DNA of 64,000 nucleotides from Rhodococcus opacus B4. Lineage in GTDB: Bacteria; Actinomycetota; Actinomycetes; Mycobacteriales; Mycobacteriaceae. Of this stretch, positions 50,014-58,592 are shown piece after piece. Below the pieces are notes generated by a model. The model did no database searches. It saw nothing but the letters and a program-made list of their open reading frames with translations, and was not told the DNA's origin. The DNA is taken from contig NC_012522.1 in NCBI RefSeq assembly GCF_000010805.1, positions 1,364,001-1,428,000 on the forward strand, given 5' to 3'. Numbering within the stretch: position 1 is the first letter of the stretch; each line of letters begins with the position of its first letter. The position numbers and the translations under genes were made by a program.

Positions 50014-50108
50014 GAAGGGCGCTCCTGTCGAGGCGGAACTACGGCCCTTCAACGCTTCCCCACATCAGGGCCGTCCGCCATCGTCAGAATCAGCGTGAGC
50101 TGAACACA

Positions 50109-50167
50109 GGCGGCTCCGCCGCCCGTGCGCCTTTCTGGTTGTCCCAACTACCAAAAAGGCGCACGGG
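50109..50167. terminator. CCCGTGCGCCTTT hairpin, copy D, with mini-palindrome
   Basis: CCCGTGCGCCTTTCTGGT (50122-50139) and ACCAAAAAGGCGCACGGG (50150-50167), one mismatch, preceded by GGCGGCTCCGCCGCC. It lies 2 bp from the end of the PNPOx-like gene and upstream of the flavoprotein, so it would stop the PNPOx transcript before the flavoprotein operon. Confidence 0.75.
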
Positions 50168-50169
50168 CG

Positions 50170-50598
50170 CTATGCGCCTTTGCCGTAGTCGACACTCAGC
50201 CAGTGCTCCGGCCGCATGCGGATGACGATCGCGTTGTCGTCGTACGCCTGCTCGACGAATCCGTCGACCTCTTCGGCGGGCAGGTAGCGGGCGGCGAGTC
50301 CGCGGACGACGTCGGCCGTGGGTGCTTCGTCGAACTCCGCCGGACCTTCGACGCTGACGTACCGGTACGGCGGCTTCTCGTCCTGAGCGACGAGGCTGAA
50401 GCGGCCGGCGGCGCGGATCAGCCGCTCCTTCAGCGAACCGCGCCCGGTCCACACGTATGGTTGGCCGCCGGGTTCGTAGCCGTACCAGATGGGCACGGCG
50501 AGTGGGGCGCGTCCGTCGCGGTCGACGGCGATCACCCCCACGTGCACGTCGGCGAGGAACTTCTCGCGCTGCTCACTGGTCATCGACAACTGCGACAT
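50170..50598 (-). CDS. Pyridoxamine 5'-phosphate oxidase family (flavin-binding split barrel)
   Basis: A protein of 142 aa with the PNPOx-like split-barrel pattern: REKFLADVHVGVIAVDRDGRAPLAVPIWYGYEPGGQPYVWTG, then a strand pair around RFSLVAQDEKPPYRYVSVEGPAEF and a C-terminal RMRPEHWLSVDYGK. Actinobacterial members bind F420 or flavin and reduce varied small molecules, or act as heme-utilisation proteins. The exact cofactor cannot be decided here. It begins 1 bp after the FAD/Fe-S fusion gene, so they are one transcription unit. Confidence 0.8.
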   Translation of the reverse strand: MSQLSMTSEQREKFLADVHVGVIAVDRDGRAPLAVPIWYGYEPGGQPYVWTGRGSLKERLIRAAGRFSLVAQDEKPPYRYVSVEGPAEFDEAPTADVVRGLAARYLPAEEVDGFVEQAYDDNAIVIRMRPEHWLSVDYGKGA

Positions 50599-50599
50599 G

Positions 50600-53506
50600 T
50601 CAGTCTCCGCTCTGGTGTTCGGGTTTCGACGGTGGTGCGGGGTCGAGCAGCTGGGCGAGGTGTTGCGACGATCGGGACGGGTCGAGCTGCCGTACCTGCA
50701 TGTGGCAGCTGAATCCGTCGGTCAGCACGACTGCGTCTTCGGGACTGTCGCGCAGCGCGGGTGCGAGGGCCTGTTCCGCCACCTGCATGCTGAGGTCGTA
50801 GTGGTCGGCCTCGAACCCGAAGTTTCCTGCGACGCCGCAGCATCCGGTGGCCTCCCGCACACGCTCGACTCCGACCGCCTGCAGAGCCTTGCGCTGGGCG
50901 GCCGCGCCGAACACCGCGTATTCATGACAATGGGTCTGCACTGTCACGTCGTCGGGCAGCGTCACGCTCGGGGACCATCCCGCCTCGGTGCGTTCGAGGA
51001 CCGCACCGGCGAAGCTCCGGATCCGGTCGGCGACGCGTCGTGCGGCGTCGGTGTGGACGAGTTCGGGCAGGTCCTTGCGGAACGCGGCGGCGCAGCTGGG
51101 TTCGAGGACGACGATGGGACGGTCGGTACCGTCGTCGAGGAGTTCGGCCGCCCTGGCGAGGGTCTTCTTGCCCTGCTTCAGCTGTCCGGTGGAGATCCAG
51201 GTGAGCCCGCAGCAGACGTCGCTGCGGCACTGCGAGCTCAGGCCCGCCTCGGCGAGTACCCGCGTCGCGGCGCCGACCACCTCGGGGCGGAACCCCCGGG
51301 TGAACGTGTCGGCGAGCACCACGACATCCGCGGCACCGTTCTGCGACGTCTCCCCGACCTCGCGGCGGATCTGCTTGCGGGACGCGAACTCCGGCATCGA
51401 CCGATGCGGGGTGAGACCGCCCAGTTTGGCCGCGACCTTCGCCAGCCGGCCTGCGGTCAGCCGATTCACCACGGGGGCGGAGCGTTCGGCGACCTTCAGC
51501 CACACCGGCAGCCAGCCGAGGGAGTAGTGCGACAGCGGACGCACCCGGCCGCGGTAGTGGTGGTCGAGGAATTCGGACTTGTACGTGGCCATGTCGACCC
51601 CCACCGGGCAGTCGGTGGAGCACGCCTTGCAGGACAGGCAGAGGTCGAGGGATTCCTTGACGTCCTCGGAGCGCCATCCGTCGGCGACGGTCGGCGAATT
51701 GCGGACCATCTCCTGCAGGGCGCGGGCCCGGCCGCGGGTGGAGTCCTTCTCGTCGCCGGTCGCGCGGAAGCTGGGGCACATCACCCCGCCGGTCGACGCG
51801 CGGCAGCGGCCCACCCCGATGCACCCCTGGACGGCGTGGACGAACGGCGCGACGGGGACGTCGCTGGTGGGGGTGAGATCGAATGTGGTCTGCCACGCCC
51901 GCGGATTCACGCCGTCGAGGGCGAGGCTGCCCAGCAGCGGTTCGGGGTCGACGATGCTGCCCGGGTTCAGCACGGCCGCCGGATCCCAGAGCCGCTTGAA
52001 CGTCGCGAATGCCGCCATCATGGTGGGGGTGTACATGATCGGCAGCAGCGCCGACCGTGCGCGACCGTCGCCGTGCTCCCCCGACATCGATCCCCCGAAT
52101 CGCACGCACAGTTCGGCGGCGCGGTGGATGAACCGCGACATCACGTCCCGGCCCGACTCGGTGCGCTGGTCGAAGTCGATGCGGATGTGCATGCAGCCGG
52201 CGCCGAAGTGTCCGTACATGACGCCGGTGAGGCCGAATTCGGCGAGCAGGGCCTTGATGTCGACGAGGTAGTCGGCGAGCTGGTCGGGTGCGACGGCGGA
52301 ATCCTCCCAGCCCGTCCAGGATTCGCCGCCCTCGACGAGTCGGGCGGACAGTCCGGCGCCGTCCTCGCGCACCCGCCACAGCGACGCGCGTTCGGCCGGG
52401 TCCCCGACCACCCGCGAGTCGACGAGCCGTCCGGCGGCCCGCAGTTTCGAGACGAGTTCGGCCCCGCGCAGTTTCACTTCGGCGAGATCCTCGCCGTCGA
52501 GGTCGACGTACAGCCAGGCCGCGCCGTCGGGCAGGCCGACCACGGAGTCGGCGCCGCGCAAATGCCGCATGGTGTCGACGATCGCCGAATCGATGCCCTC
52601 GATCGCGGCGGGCGAGTACTCGAGGATCAGTGCGTTGTCGCGGGCCGCGTCCACCACGTCGCGGTAGCCGAGGCACAGCAGCATCGCCGCGGGCGGCACC
52701 GGCACCAGCGCGACGGTCGCGGCCACGATCACCGCGCACGTGCCCTCGCTCCCCACCAGGGCGCGGGCGACGTCGAAGCCGTTCTCGGGCAGCAGGTTCG
52801 CCAGGTGGAACCCGGACACCTGACGTGGGATCCGGCCGAGTTCGAGCCGGAAGTCGCCGAGGTGCTCCTGAGTCAGTTCACCCAGTCCGGCGGCGATCCG
52901 CGCGGCCTCGCTCACCGCGAATGCGTCGTGAGGATCGGTGGCCCGCAGCCCGTCGCGAGTCGCTGTCAGGCGGTGCCCGTTTGCGGTCACCAGCTCGAGT
53001 GCGACGACGTGATCGGACGTGCGGCCGTAGCGGACGGAGTGATTGCCGCAGGCGTCGTTGCCGATCGCGCCGCCGACGGTCGCGCGGGACTTGCTGGACG
53101 GGTCGGGCGCGAAGGTGAACGCGCCGTCCGTCGCCAGTTGCACCTGCTTCTGCAAGTCGGTGAGGACGATGCCGGGTTCGACGACGGCCGTGCGGGCGGA
53201 CGCGTCGACGGCCCGCACCCGGTTCATGTACCGGGAGAAGTCGAGCACCACTCCCCTGCCGACTGCGTTGCCCGCAAGCGACGTCCCACCGCCGCGGCTG
53301 GTGATCGGAATGCCGCGGTCGGTGCAGGCCCGGACGATCGCCACCACATCGGCGGCGGTCCGCGGAAAGGCCACTGCCAGCGGCGGCACCCGGTAGTTGG
53401 ACGCGTCGAAGGAGTATTCGGCGCGCCGACGCGTTCCGATGTCGAGCTCGATGCCCTGCCCGGCGAGCGCGGCATGTAGATCGGCGGCGCGGGTCAGCTC
53501 AGACAC
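50600..53506 (-). CDS. FAD-binding and Fe-S oxidoreductase fusion, D-lactate dehydrogenase type
   Basis: A protein of 968 aa joining two subunits found separately elsewhere. The N-terminal FAD part has SRGGGTSLAGN (70-80), DPSSKSRATVGGAIGNDACG, and the FAD oxidase C-domain GHFGAGCMHIRIDFD and GEHGDGRAR. The C-terminal part has the 4Fe-4S motif CLSCKACSTDCPVGVD near 630 and two CCG-type domains ending CCGVAGNFGFE. It should oxidise D-lactate or a related 2-hydroxy acid and send electrons to quinone. I chose the GTG at 53506; a TTG nine codons earlier is an alternative. It forms a unit with the PNPOx-like gene. Confidence 0.88.
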   Translation of the reverse strand: MSELTRAADLHAALAGQGIELDIGTRRRAEYSFDASNYRVPPLAVAFPRTAADVVAIVRACTDRGIPITSRGGGTSLAGNAVGRGVVLDFSRYMNRVRAVDASARTAVVEPGIVLTDLQKQVQLATDGAFTFAPDPSSKSRATVGGAIGNDACGNHSVRYGRTSDHVVALELVTANGHRLTATRDGLRATDPHDAFAVSEAARIAAGLGELTQEHLGDFRLELGRIPRQVSGFHLANLLPENGFDVARALVGSEGTCAVIVAATVALVPVPPAAMLLCLGYRDVVDAARDNALILEYSPAAIEGIDSAIVDTMRHLRGADSVVGLPDGAAWLYVDLDGEDLAEVKLRGAELVSKLRAAGRLVDSRVVGDPAERASLWRVREDGAGLSARLVEGGESWTGWEDSAVAPDQLADYLVDIKALLAEFGLTGVMYGHFGAGCMHIRIDFDQRTESGRDVMSRFIHRAAELCVRFGGSMSGEHGDGRARSALLPIMYTPTMMAAFATFKRLWDPAAVLNPGSIVDPEPLLGSLALDGVNPRAWQTTFDLTPTSDVPVAPFVHAVQGCIGVGRCRASTGGVMCPSFRATGDEKDSTRGRARALQEMVRNSPTVADGWRSEDVKESLDLCLSCKACSTDCPVGVDMATYKSEFLDHHYRGRVRPLSHYSLGWLPVWLKVAERSAPVVNRLTAGRLAKVAAKLGGLTPHRSMPEFASRKQIRREVGETSQNGAADVVVLADTFTRGFRPEVVGAATRVLAEAGLSSQCRSDVCCGLTWISTGQLKQGKKTLARAAELLDDGTDRPIVVLEPSCAAAFRKDLPELVHTDAARRVADRIRSFAGAVLERTEAGWSPSVTLPDDVTVQTHCHEYAVFGAAAQRKALQAVGVERVREATGCCGVAGNFGFEADHYDLSMQVAEQALAPALRDSPEDAVVLTDGFSCHMQVRQLDPSRSSQHLAQLLDPAPPSKPEHQSGD

Positions 53507-53636
53507 GCGCAGCCGTGCCTTCGGAGTCAGCAACCGGAATTCTCGTCAGCGCGGCCATGGCTACATCGTCGAGGCGCCCCCGAAGATTGTCAACAATCCA
53601 CTCCGTGAGCCGGTACGGTACGGAGGGGTGAGCGTC

Positions 53637-54296
53637 GTGCGAACGTCTTCGCCCCCGCAGCGGCGGTCTGCTGTGCGGGTGGGCGCCGCCGCGTGGGTGC
53701 TCATCGCCCTGTATTTCCTCGCGGAGGTCGTGACCGCGCGCGCCTGGCCGCGGCCGTACGTGGTGCGGACCAATTCGGTCAGCAACCTGGGAGTCACGGG
53801 CTGCGACGGTTCCGCGGCCCAGGTCGCCGCCGTCCGGCTCTGCTCGCCGCTGCACGCGGTGATCAACAGCGCGTTCGTGCTGACGGGTGTGCTCATCCTC
53901 GTCGGGGCGGTGTGTCTGCGGGAGTTTCTGCCACCGGGACGGCTCAGGCTCGTCGCGCTGGCACTGTTCGCCGTGGCCGCCGTCAGCGCCGCCCTGACGG
54001 GTGTCATCCCGATCAACGTGGACGCCCACCTGCACCAGATCGTCGCGACCCCGACGTTTTTCGCGCGCAACGCCGCGATGGTCGTCGTCGCGATCGGGCT
54101 CTACCCGCGGTGGCGCGGCTTCGCACTGTGGACGGGACTCTGCAGCGTCGTCGGGGTCCTCGGCATGGCGGCGATCCTTCTGCCCGGCGCACCGTTCGGC
54201 ATCACCGAGCGCCTGGCGCTCTACCCGTTCACGGTGTGGGTCGTGACCGCCGGGATCGCCGCGCTCCGCACCCGTGCGCCTTTCTGGTTGTCCTGA
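53637..54296 (+). CDS. DUF998 membrane protein
   Basis: A protein of 219 aa with six predicted helices in the DUF998 pattern: TM1 at about 18-36, then NSVSNLGVTGCDG and a periplasmic Cys-containing loop with CSPLHAVINSAFVLTGVLI, and ALTGVIPINVDAHLHQIVATPTFF between later helices. The family role is unknown; related proteins are membrane-bound and hydrophobic throughout. The GTG at 53637 lies 10 bp after GGAGG. Its last codons are part of hairpin copy E. It is divergent from the FAD/Fe-S gene. Confidence 0.78.
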   Translation: MRTSSPPQRRSAVRVGAAAWVLIALYFLAEVVTARAWPRPYVVRTNSVSNLGVTGCDGSAAQVAAVRLCSPLHAVINSAFVLTGVLILVGAVCLREFLPPGRLRLVALALFAVAAVSAALTGVIPINVDAHLHQIVATPTFFARNAAMVVVAIGLYPRWRGFALWTGLCSVVGVLGMAAILLPGAPFGITERLALYPFTVWVVTAGIAALRTRAPFWLS

Positions 54297-54316
54297 CTAC
54301 CAAAAGGGCGCACAGG
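54271..54316. terminator. CCCGTGCGCCTTT hairpin, copy E
   Basis: CCCGTGCGCCTTTCTGGT (54271-54288) faces ACCAAAAGGGCGCACAGG (54299-54316), with a 10-nt loop and a few mismatches. It overlaps the last eight codons of the DUF998 gene, so its left arm is coding (RAPFW), and separates that gene from the DUF427 gene on the same strand. Confidence 0.7.
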
Positions 54317-54341
54317 GGGCGGGAGGTGCCACCATGGAGTG

Positions 54342-55124
54342 ATGTCCACAGCCCTCACTCATGCCGCCGCCGCGCAGCAGTTCGCGGAGAACGGCCGCAT
54401 TTCGATCGAACCCAATCACAAGCGCATCCGGGTGTTCTTCGGCGGCCGGGTGGTCGCCGACACCACGCGGTCGGTGTACTTGTTCGAGAAGGGACACCTG
54501 CCCGTCTACTACATCCCCCGCGACGACGTGGACTTCGACCTCCTCGAGCCCGTCGACGCCACCACGACCTGCCCGTGGAAGGGCAAGGCGCGGTACTGGG
54601 ATCTCGTCGTCGGCGACCGCAGCGCGGAACAGTCCGTGTGGGGTTACGACGTGAAGCTGGACGACTCCCTCGACCTCAGCCCGTACGTCGCGTTCTACTG
54701 GCACCGGATGGACGCCTGGTACGAGGAGGATCAGCAGGTGTTCGTCCACGCCCGCGACCCGTACGTCCGCGTCGACGTGCTGCCGTCGTCCCGGCACGTC
54801 GAGGTGTACATCGGCGACACGCTGGTGGCCGACACGACCCGCCCGCGACTGCTGTTCGAGACGTCGCTGCCGGTGCGCTACTACGTTCCCCGCATCGACG
54901 TGCGGTCCGAATTCTTCGCCGCCTCCGACACGCGGACGTCCTGCCCGTACAAGGGGACGGCGTCGTATCTGTCGTTCACCGGGTCCGAGAACACCGAACC
55001 GGTCGAGGACGTCGCCTGGTTCTACCCGTTCACCACCGCCGAGGCGTCGGGCATCGACGACCACGTGTCGTTCTACCCCGACCGCGTGAAGATCGTCGTC
55101 GACGGCGTACCGGTGGAGAGCTAG
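54342..55124 (+). CDS. Tandem DUF427 protein
   Basis: A protein of 260 aa with two DUF427 domains. In the first, RIRVFFGGRVVADTTRSVYLFE and LPVYYIPRDDVDF; in the second, HVEVYIGDTLVADTTRPRLLFE and LPVRYYVPRIDVRSEF. Each is followed by a CPWKG or CPYKG motif and an AWFYPF or FYWH strand. This internal duplication is usual for long DUF427 members. The fold is a small beta-tent domain of unknown role. The ATG at 54342 follows ATGGAG; a GTG 3 bp earlier would add one residue. It converges with the LLM oxidoreductase gene, overlapping by 4 bp. Confidence 0.82.
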   Translation: MSTALTHAAAAQQFAENGRISIEPNHKRIRVFFGGRVVADTTRSVYLFEKGHLPVYYIPRDDVDFDLLEPVDATTTCPWKGKARYWDLVVGDRSAEQSVWGYDVKLDDSLDLSPYVAFYWHRMDAWYEEDQQVFVHARDPYVRVDVLPSSRHVEVYIGDTLVADTTRPRLLFETSLPVRYYVPRIDVRSEFFAASDTRTSCPYKGTASYLSFTGSENTEPVEDVAWFYPFTTAEASGIDDHVSFYPDRVKIVVDGVPVES

Positions 55125-56416
55125 CGGGCCGGCAGCGGCGGCAGTTCCAGATTGTCCCGGAACGTGCCGCCCACGTAGTCGTCGCCGACGGTCCCGCGGC
55201 GCCGCAGTTCGGGCAGCAGCCCGTTGACGACGAAGTCCCGGGTCCGTTCCTCGGCGAGCCCGCCGAGGGAGATGACGTCGAGGACGCCCGCGTCGTAGCG
55301 TTCCTGGACGGCGTCGGCGAGTTGTTCGGGTGTTCCCGCGACCGCCCAGTGACCGGTGTCCTTGGACGCGATGATCAGCTCCCGCAAGGTCCGCCCGGTC
55401 GCGGCGAGGCGGCTGAAGATCTCGACCCGGCCGCGGCGGCGATTCACCGACCGGACGTCGGGCAGGACGTCCGCGGGGATCGGCTTGTCGAGCGGCAGCC
55501 CGGACAGGTCGATGTCGCCGCCGAGCATGTCTTCCAGCCGGATCCGGCCGGCGTCGAGGTCGGTGGCCTCCTCCTGTTCTCGGACCAGCCGTCGCACCTC
55601 CTCCTCGGACGCGCCGTAGGTGGCGTGGAACGAACTCATGATCAGCGGCAGCCCGTCGGCCCGGCCGAGTTCGGCGGCGCGCGCCCGGATGCCCTTGGTG
55701 TAGGTGACGGCGTCCTCGAGGGTGGGCAGCGATGTGAACACGACCTCCGCGAACCGGGCGCCGAGTTCGACGCCGGCCGCGGATTGGCCGGCCTGGAACT
55801 GCACGGGACGGCGCTGCGGCAACGGCGGGATGTTCAGCGGACCCTTCACCGTGAAGTACGTGCCGGCGTGGTCGATCGGCCGCACGCGGTCGGCGTCGAG
55901 TGTGGTGCCCCCGGCGCCGTCGGACGTCAGCGCCCCGGGTTGCCAGCTGTCGAACAGCGCATTGATCACCTCGAGGGATTCGGTGGCGCGGGCGTAGCGT
56001 TCCTCGGGGCTCGGCAGGTCGCGGTCGCTGTAGTTCTCCTCCCCCAATGACGACGTGACGGCGTTCCAGGCGGCGCGGCCGTTGCTGACGTGGTCGAGGG
56101 TGCCGAACAGTCGCGCGAGGTTGTAGGGATGGTGGAACGTGGTGGTCACAGTCGCGATCAGCCCGACATGCGAGGTCACGGCACTGAGCGCCGACAGGAA
56201 GATCAGCGGTTCCTGTGCGCCGATCGCGCCCTGCGCCCCGAAGCTCAGCCGGTCGGCGGCGAACAGCGCATCGAATTTGTTCGCCTCGGCGATCTTCGCG
56301 ATGTCGATCGAGGATGCGACGGTCGACTGCTGCGGGTCGATGGCGGCGGCATAGGTGCTCACGGCACCGCCGACTCCCGTGACCGTCTTCAGCGGCCGGC
56401 GACGTGAGGTGCTCAT
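55121..56416 (-). CDS. LLM class flavin-dependent monooxygenase, NtaA/SnaA/DszA type
   Basis: A 431-aa luciferase-like monooxygenase of the NtaA/SnaA/DszA group, which oxidises substrates using reduced FMN supplied by a partner reductase. Marks: IAEANKFDALFAADRL, GLIATVTTTFHHPYNLAR, DHVSNGRAAWNAVTS, QAGQSAAGVELGARFAEVVF, DGLPLIMSSFHATYG. The usual N-terminal GHHxxAWRHP strand is not visible; the sequence starts MSTSRRRPLKTVTGVGGA and reaches the conserved region at once, with an in-frame stop just upstream. It may have lost a few N-terminal residues or carry a variant. The substrate is unknown (sulfur or nitrogen heterocycle likely). Confidence 0.82.
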   Translation of the reverse strand: MSTSRRRPLKTVTGVGGAVSTYAAAIDPQQSTVASSIDIAKIAEANKFDALFAADRLSFGAQGAIGAQEPLIFLSALSAVTSHVGLIATVTTTFHHPYNLARLFGTLDHVSNGRAAWNAVTSSLGEENYSDRDLPSPEERYARATESLEVINALFDSWQPGALTSDGAGGTTLDADRVRPIDHAGTYFTVKGPLNIPPLPQRRPVQFQAGQSAAGVELGARFAEVVFTSLPTLEDAVTYTKGIRARAAELGRADGLPLIMSSFHATYGASEEEVRRLVREQEEATDLDAGRIRLEDMLGGDIDLSGLPLDKPIPADVLPDVRSVNRRRGRVEIFSRLAATGRTLRELIIASKDTGHWAVAGTPEQLADAVQERYDAGVLDVISLGGLAEERTRDFVVNGLLPELRRRGTVGDDYVGGTFRDNLELPPLPAR

Positions 56417-56508
56417 CGTCGAAGCCTAGGAACGACGGTCCGGCCGGCCCAGCGTTTGGATCAGCCGGATTCTGACCGTCCACGGGGCGTTGCGGTTACC
56501 GTCGGGGT

Positions 56509-58020
56509 GTGCTGTTCTCGCAGATCGTCGCGACGTCCCGGGACGTGGGGGCCACCCGCTCGCGCAAGGTGAAGGTCGCGACGCTGCGCGAGGCGCTCAC
56601 CCGACTCGAGCAGGCCGAGGTGGAACCGGTGGTGGCGTGGCTGTCCGGGGAGCTGCGGCAGGGCCGGATCGGAATCGGCTGGCGGACAGTCGCGGACATT
56701 CCCGCCACTCCCGCCGACGTCGCAGCCGTCACCGTGTCCGAGGTCGACGGGACCATCTCCGCCGTCGCCGAGGTGTCCGGCTCCGGATCGGCCGCACGCC
56801 GTCGCGAACTGCTCGCGGACCTGTTCGCCCGCACCACCGCCGACGAGCGGGACTTCCTGCTGCGACTGCTCACCGGCGACCTCCGCCAGGGCGCGCTCGA
56901 GGGGGTGATGACCGATGCGATCGCGGCGGCCGCCGACCTTCCGATCGAGCCGGTGCGCCGGGCGTTCATGCTGTCGGGACGCCTGCCCGCAACCGCGGTC
57001 GCCGCGTTCGACGGCGGCGTCGATGCCCTCACTGCGTTCCGGCTGGAGGTGGGCCGTCCGGTCCGGCCGATGCTGGCCTCCCCTGCCGAATCGCTCGCCG
57101 ACGCGTGGTCCGAACTCGGCGGCGACGTCAGCGTCGAATACAAACTCGACGGCGCGCGGATCCAGGTGCACCGCAACGGCGACGAGGTACGCATCTTCAC
57201 TCGCACTCTGCGTGAGATCACCGGCAGCGTGCCCGAACTCGTCGCACTCGTCGCCCGGCTGCCGTGCACGTCGGCGGTGTTCGACGGGGAGACGCTGGCG
57301 CTCACCGACAGTGGCCGCCCCCGGCCGTTCCAGGAGACGATGAGCCGCTTCGGTGCCGAGTCCGCCCGCGACCTGCTGCTGCACCCCTACTTCTTCGACT
57401 GCCTGCACCTCGACGGCGTCGACCTTCTCGACTCACCGCTGGAGGAGCGGCTGAAGGCGCTGGAACGCGTTGCCCCGCAACACCGCATCCCCGGGCTGAT
57501 CCGTCCCGACAGCGAGGGGGCCGCGACCCATTTCGACGACGCACTCGCCGCCGGGCACGAGGGCGTGATGGTCAAGTCGCTCACCGCGCCGTACGCGGCG
57601 GGACGGCGCGGCCGCGCCTGGCAGAAGGTGAAACCCGAGCACACCCTCGACCTGGTGGTGCTCGGCGCCGAATGGGGGTACGGGCGTCGCACCGGCTACC
57701 TGTCCAACCTGCACCTCGGCGCGCGCGACCCCGACGGCGGCGCACCGATCATGGTGGGCAAGACGTTCAAGGGGCTCACCGACGCGCTGCTGCAGTGGCA
57801 GACGGACGAATTCCCGCGCCACGAACGCGCCCGCGACGACCACACCGTGTACCTGCACCCCGACCTCGTCGTGGAGATCGAACTCGACGGCGTCCAGGTG
57901 AGCACGCGTTACCCCGGCGGGCTCGCGCTGCGATTCGCGCGGGTCCTGCGCTACCGTCCCGACAAGACGGCCGCCGACGCCGACACCATCGACGCCGTCA
58001 GGTCCCTGCTGCCGGGGTGA
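56509..58020 (+). CDS. ligB: ATP-dependent DNA ligase, LigB type
   Basis: A 503-aa ATP-dependent DNA ligase. Motif I EYKLDGARIQ has the nucleophilic Lys212, which is adenylylated. Other nucleotidyltransferase motifs follow: FDGETLALTD (III), FFDCLHLDGVDLL (IIIa), HEGVMVKSLTAPY (IV) and RGRAWQKVKPEHTLDLVVLGAEW (V). A helical N-terminal DNA-binding domain (1-190) and a C-terminal OB domain complete the LigB layout. It seals DNA nicks in repair, in addition to the NAD-dependent LigA that these bacteria also carry. It stands alone with a GTG start. Confidence 0.9.
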   Translation: MLFSQIVATSRDVGATRSRKVKVATLREALTRLEQAEVEPVVAWLSGELRQGRIGIGWRTVADIPATPADVAAVTVSEVDGTISAVAEVSGSGSAARRRELLADLFARTTADERDFLLRLLTGDLRQGALEGVMTDAIAAAADLPIEPVRRAFMLSGRLPATAVAAFDGGVDALTAFRLEVGRPVRPMLASPAESLADAWSELGGDVSVEYKLDGARIQVHRNGDEVRIFTRTLREITGSVPELVALVARLPCTSAVFDGETLALTDSGRPRPFQETMSRFGAESARDLLLHPYFFDCLHLDGVDLLDSPLEERLKALERVAPQHRIPGLIRPDSEGAATHFDDALAAGHEGVMVKSLTAPYAAGRRGRAWQKVKPEHTLDLVVLGAEWGYGRRTGYLSNLHLGARDPDGGAPIMVGKTFKGLTDALLQWQTDEFPRHERARDDHTVYLHPDLVVEIELDGVQVSTRYPGGLALRFARVLRYRPDKTAADADTIDAVRSLLPG

Positions 58021-58099
58021 GTGCTCGTCCTGCGTGGCGCGCGCCGGGGCGGTAGCCTCCCCGGCAGAACAAGTCGCCGTGCCGCGAGGGGGTCGACCA

Positions 58100-58576
58100 G
58101 TGACATTCGTGTCCCGCTTGGTGCCGTCCCTGGTCACACGCACCGTCGAGAAGGCCACCGCCGCCGCCGAGCGGCCCGTCCGCATCGCCGTGTGTACCGT
58201 CACCGTGCCGATCGAGGTGGCGAAGACGTCGTTCCACATCCTCCGGCTCACCGAGGAACTTCTGGAGGAGGTCGTGTACCTGCTGCGGACGATGCGGCCG
58301 GTGGTCGAGGCGGTGAGCACCACCCGGCAGTCCGAGAATGTCGACACGATGGTCCGCACGCTCGAACAGATCCAGCAGTCGGCCGACGCGATCGCCCGGA
58401 CCCCGATCAACGTCGCGCGGAGTGTGTTCGCACCGGCCCGGCCGTCACCCGACGAGGTCGACCGTCACCCCACGATCATCGATGCCGAACCGCCGGCGCC
58501 TCCCGGGCTGGCGATCCGCATCGCGTCGATCACCGTGACGGCGCCGAGCATCACGTTCGGGCGGCCGAACCGCTGA
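58100..58576 (+). CDS. Hypothetical helical protein, 158 aa
   Basis: I do not recognise this family. The middle (about residues 28-105) is a long amphipathic helical region (RLTEELLEEVVYLLRTMRP and TMVRTLEQIQQSADAIART) flanked by Ala/Val-rich segments. There is no signal peptide or clear membrane helix, though IAVCTVTVPIEVAK could touch a membrane. The C-terminal end is Pro-rich. The GTG at 58100 follows GAGGGGG. It sits between the ligase and an SDR gene, 16 bp from the latter, and may be co-transcribed with it. Confidence 0.55.
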   Translation: MTFVSRLVPSLVTRTVEKATAAAERPVRIAVCTVTVPIEVAKTSFHILRLTEELLEEVVYLLRTMRPVVEAVSTTRQSENVDTMVRTLEQIQQSADAIARTPINVARSVFAPARPSPDEVDRHPTIIDAEPPAPPGLAIRIASITVTAPSITFGRPNR

Positions 58577-58592
58577 GCGGGGCTACGCTCGT

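Noticed and set aside
50489-53479. A 996-codon plus-strand frame opposite the FAD/Fe-S fusion gene
   Set aside because: The antisense product has no domains and shadow-type composition; the minus-strand gene has clear FAD and Fe-S motifs.
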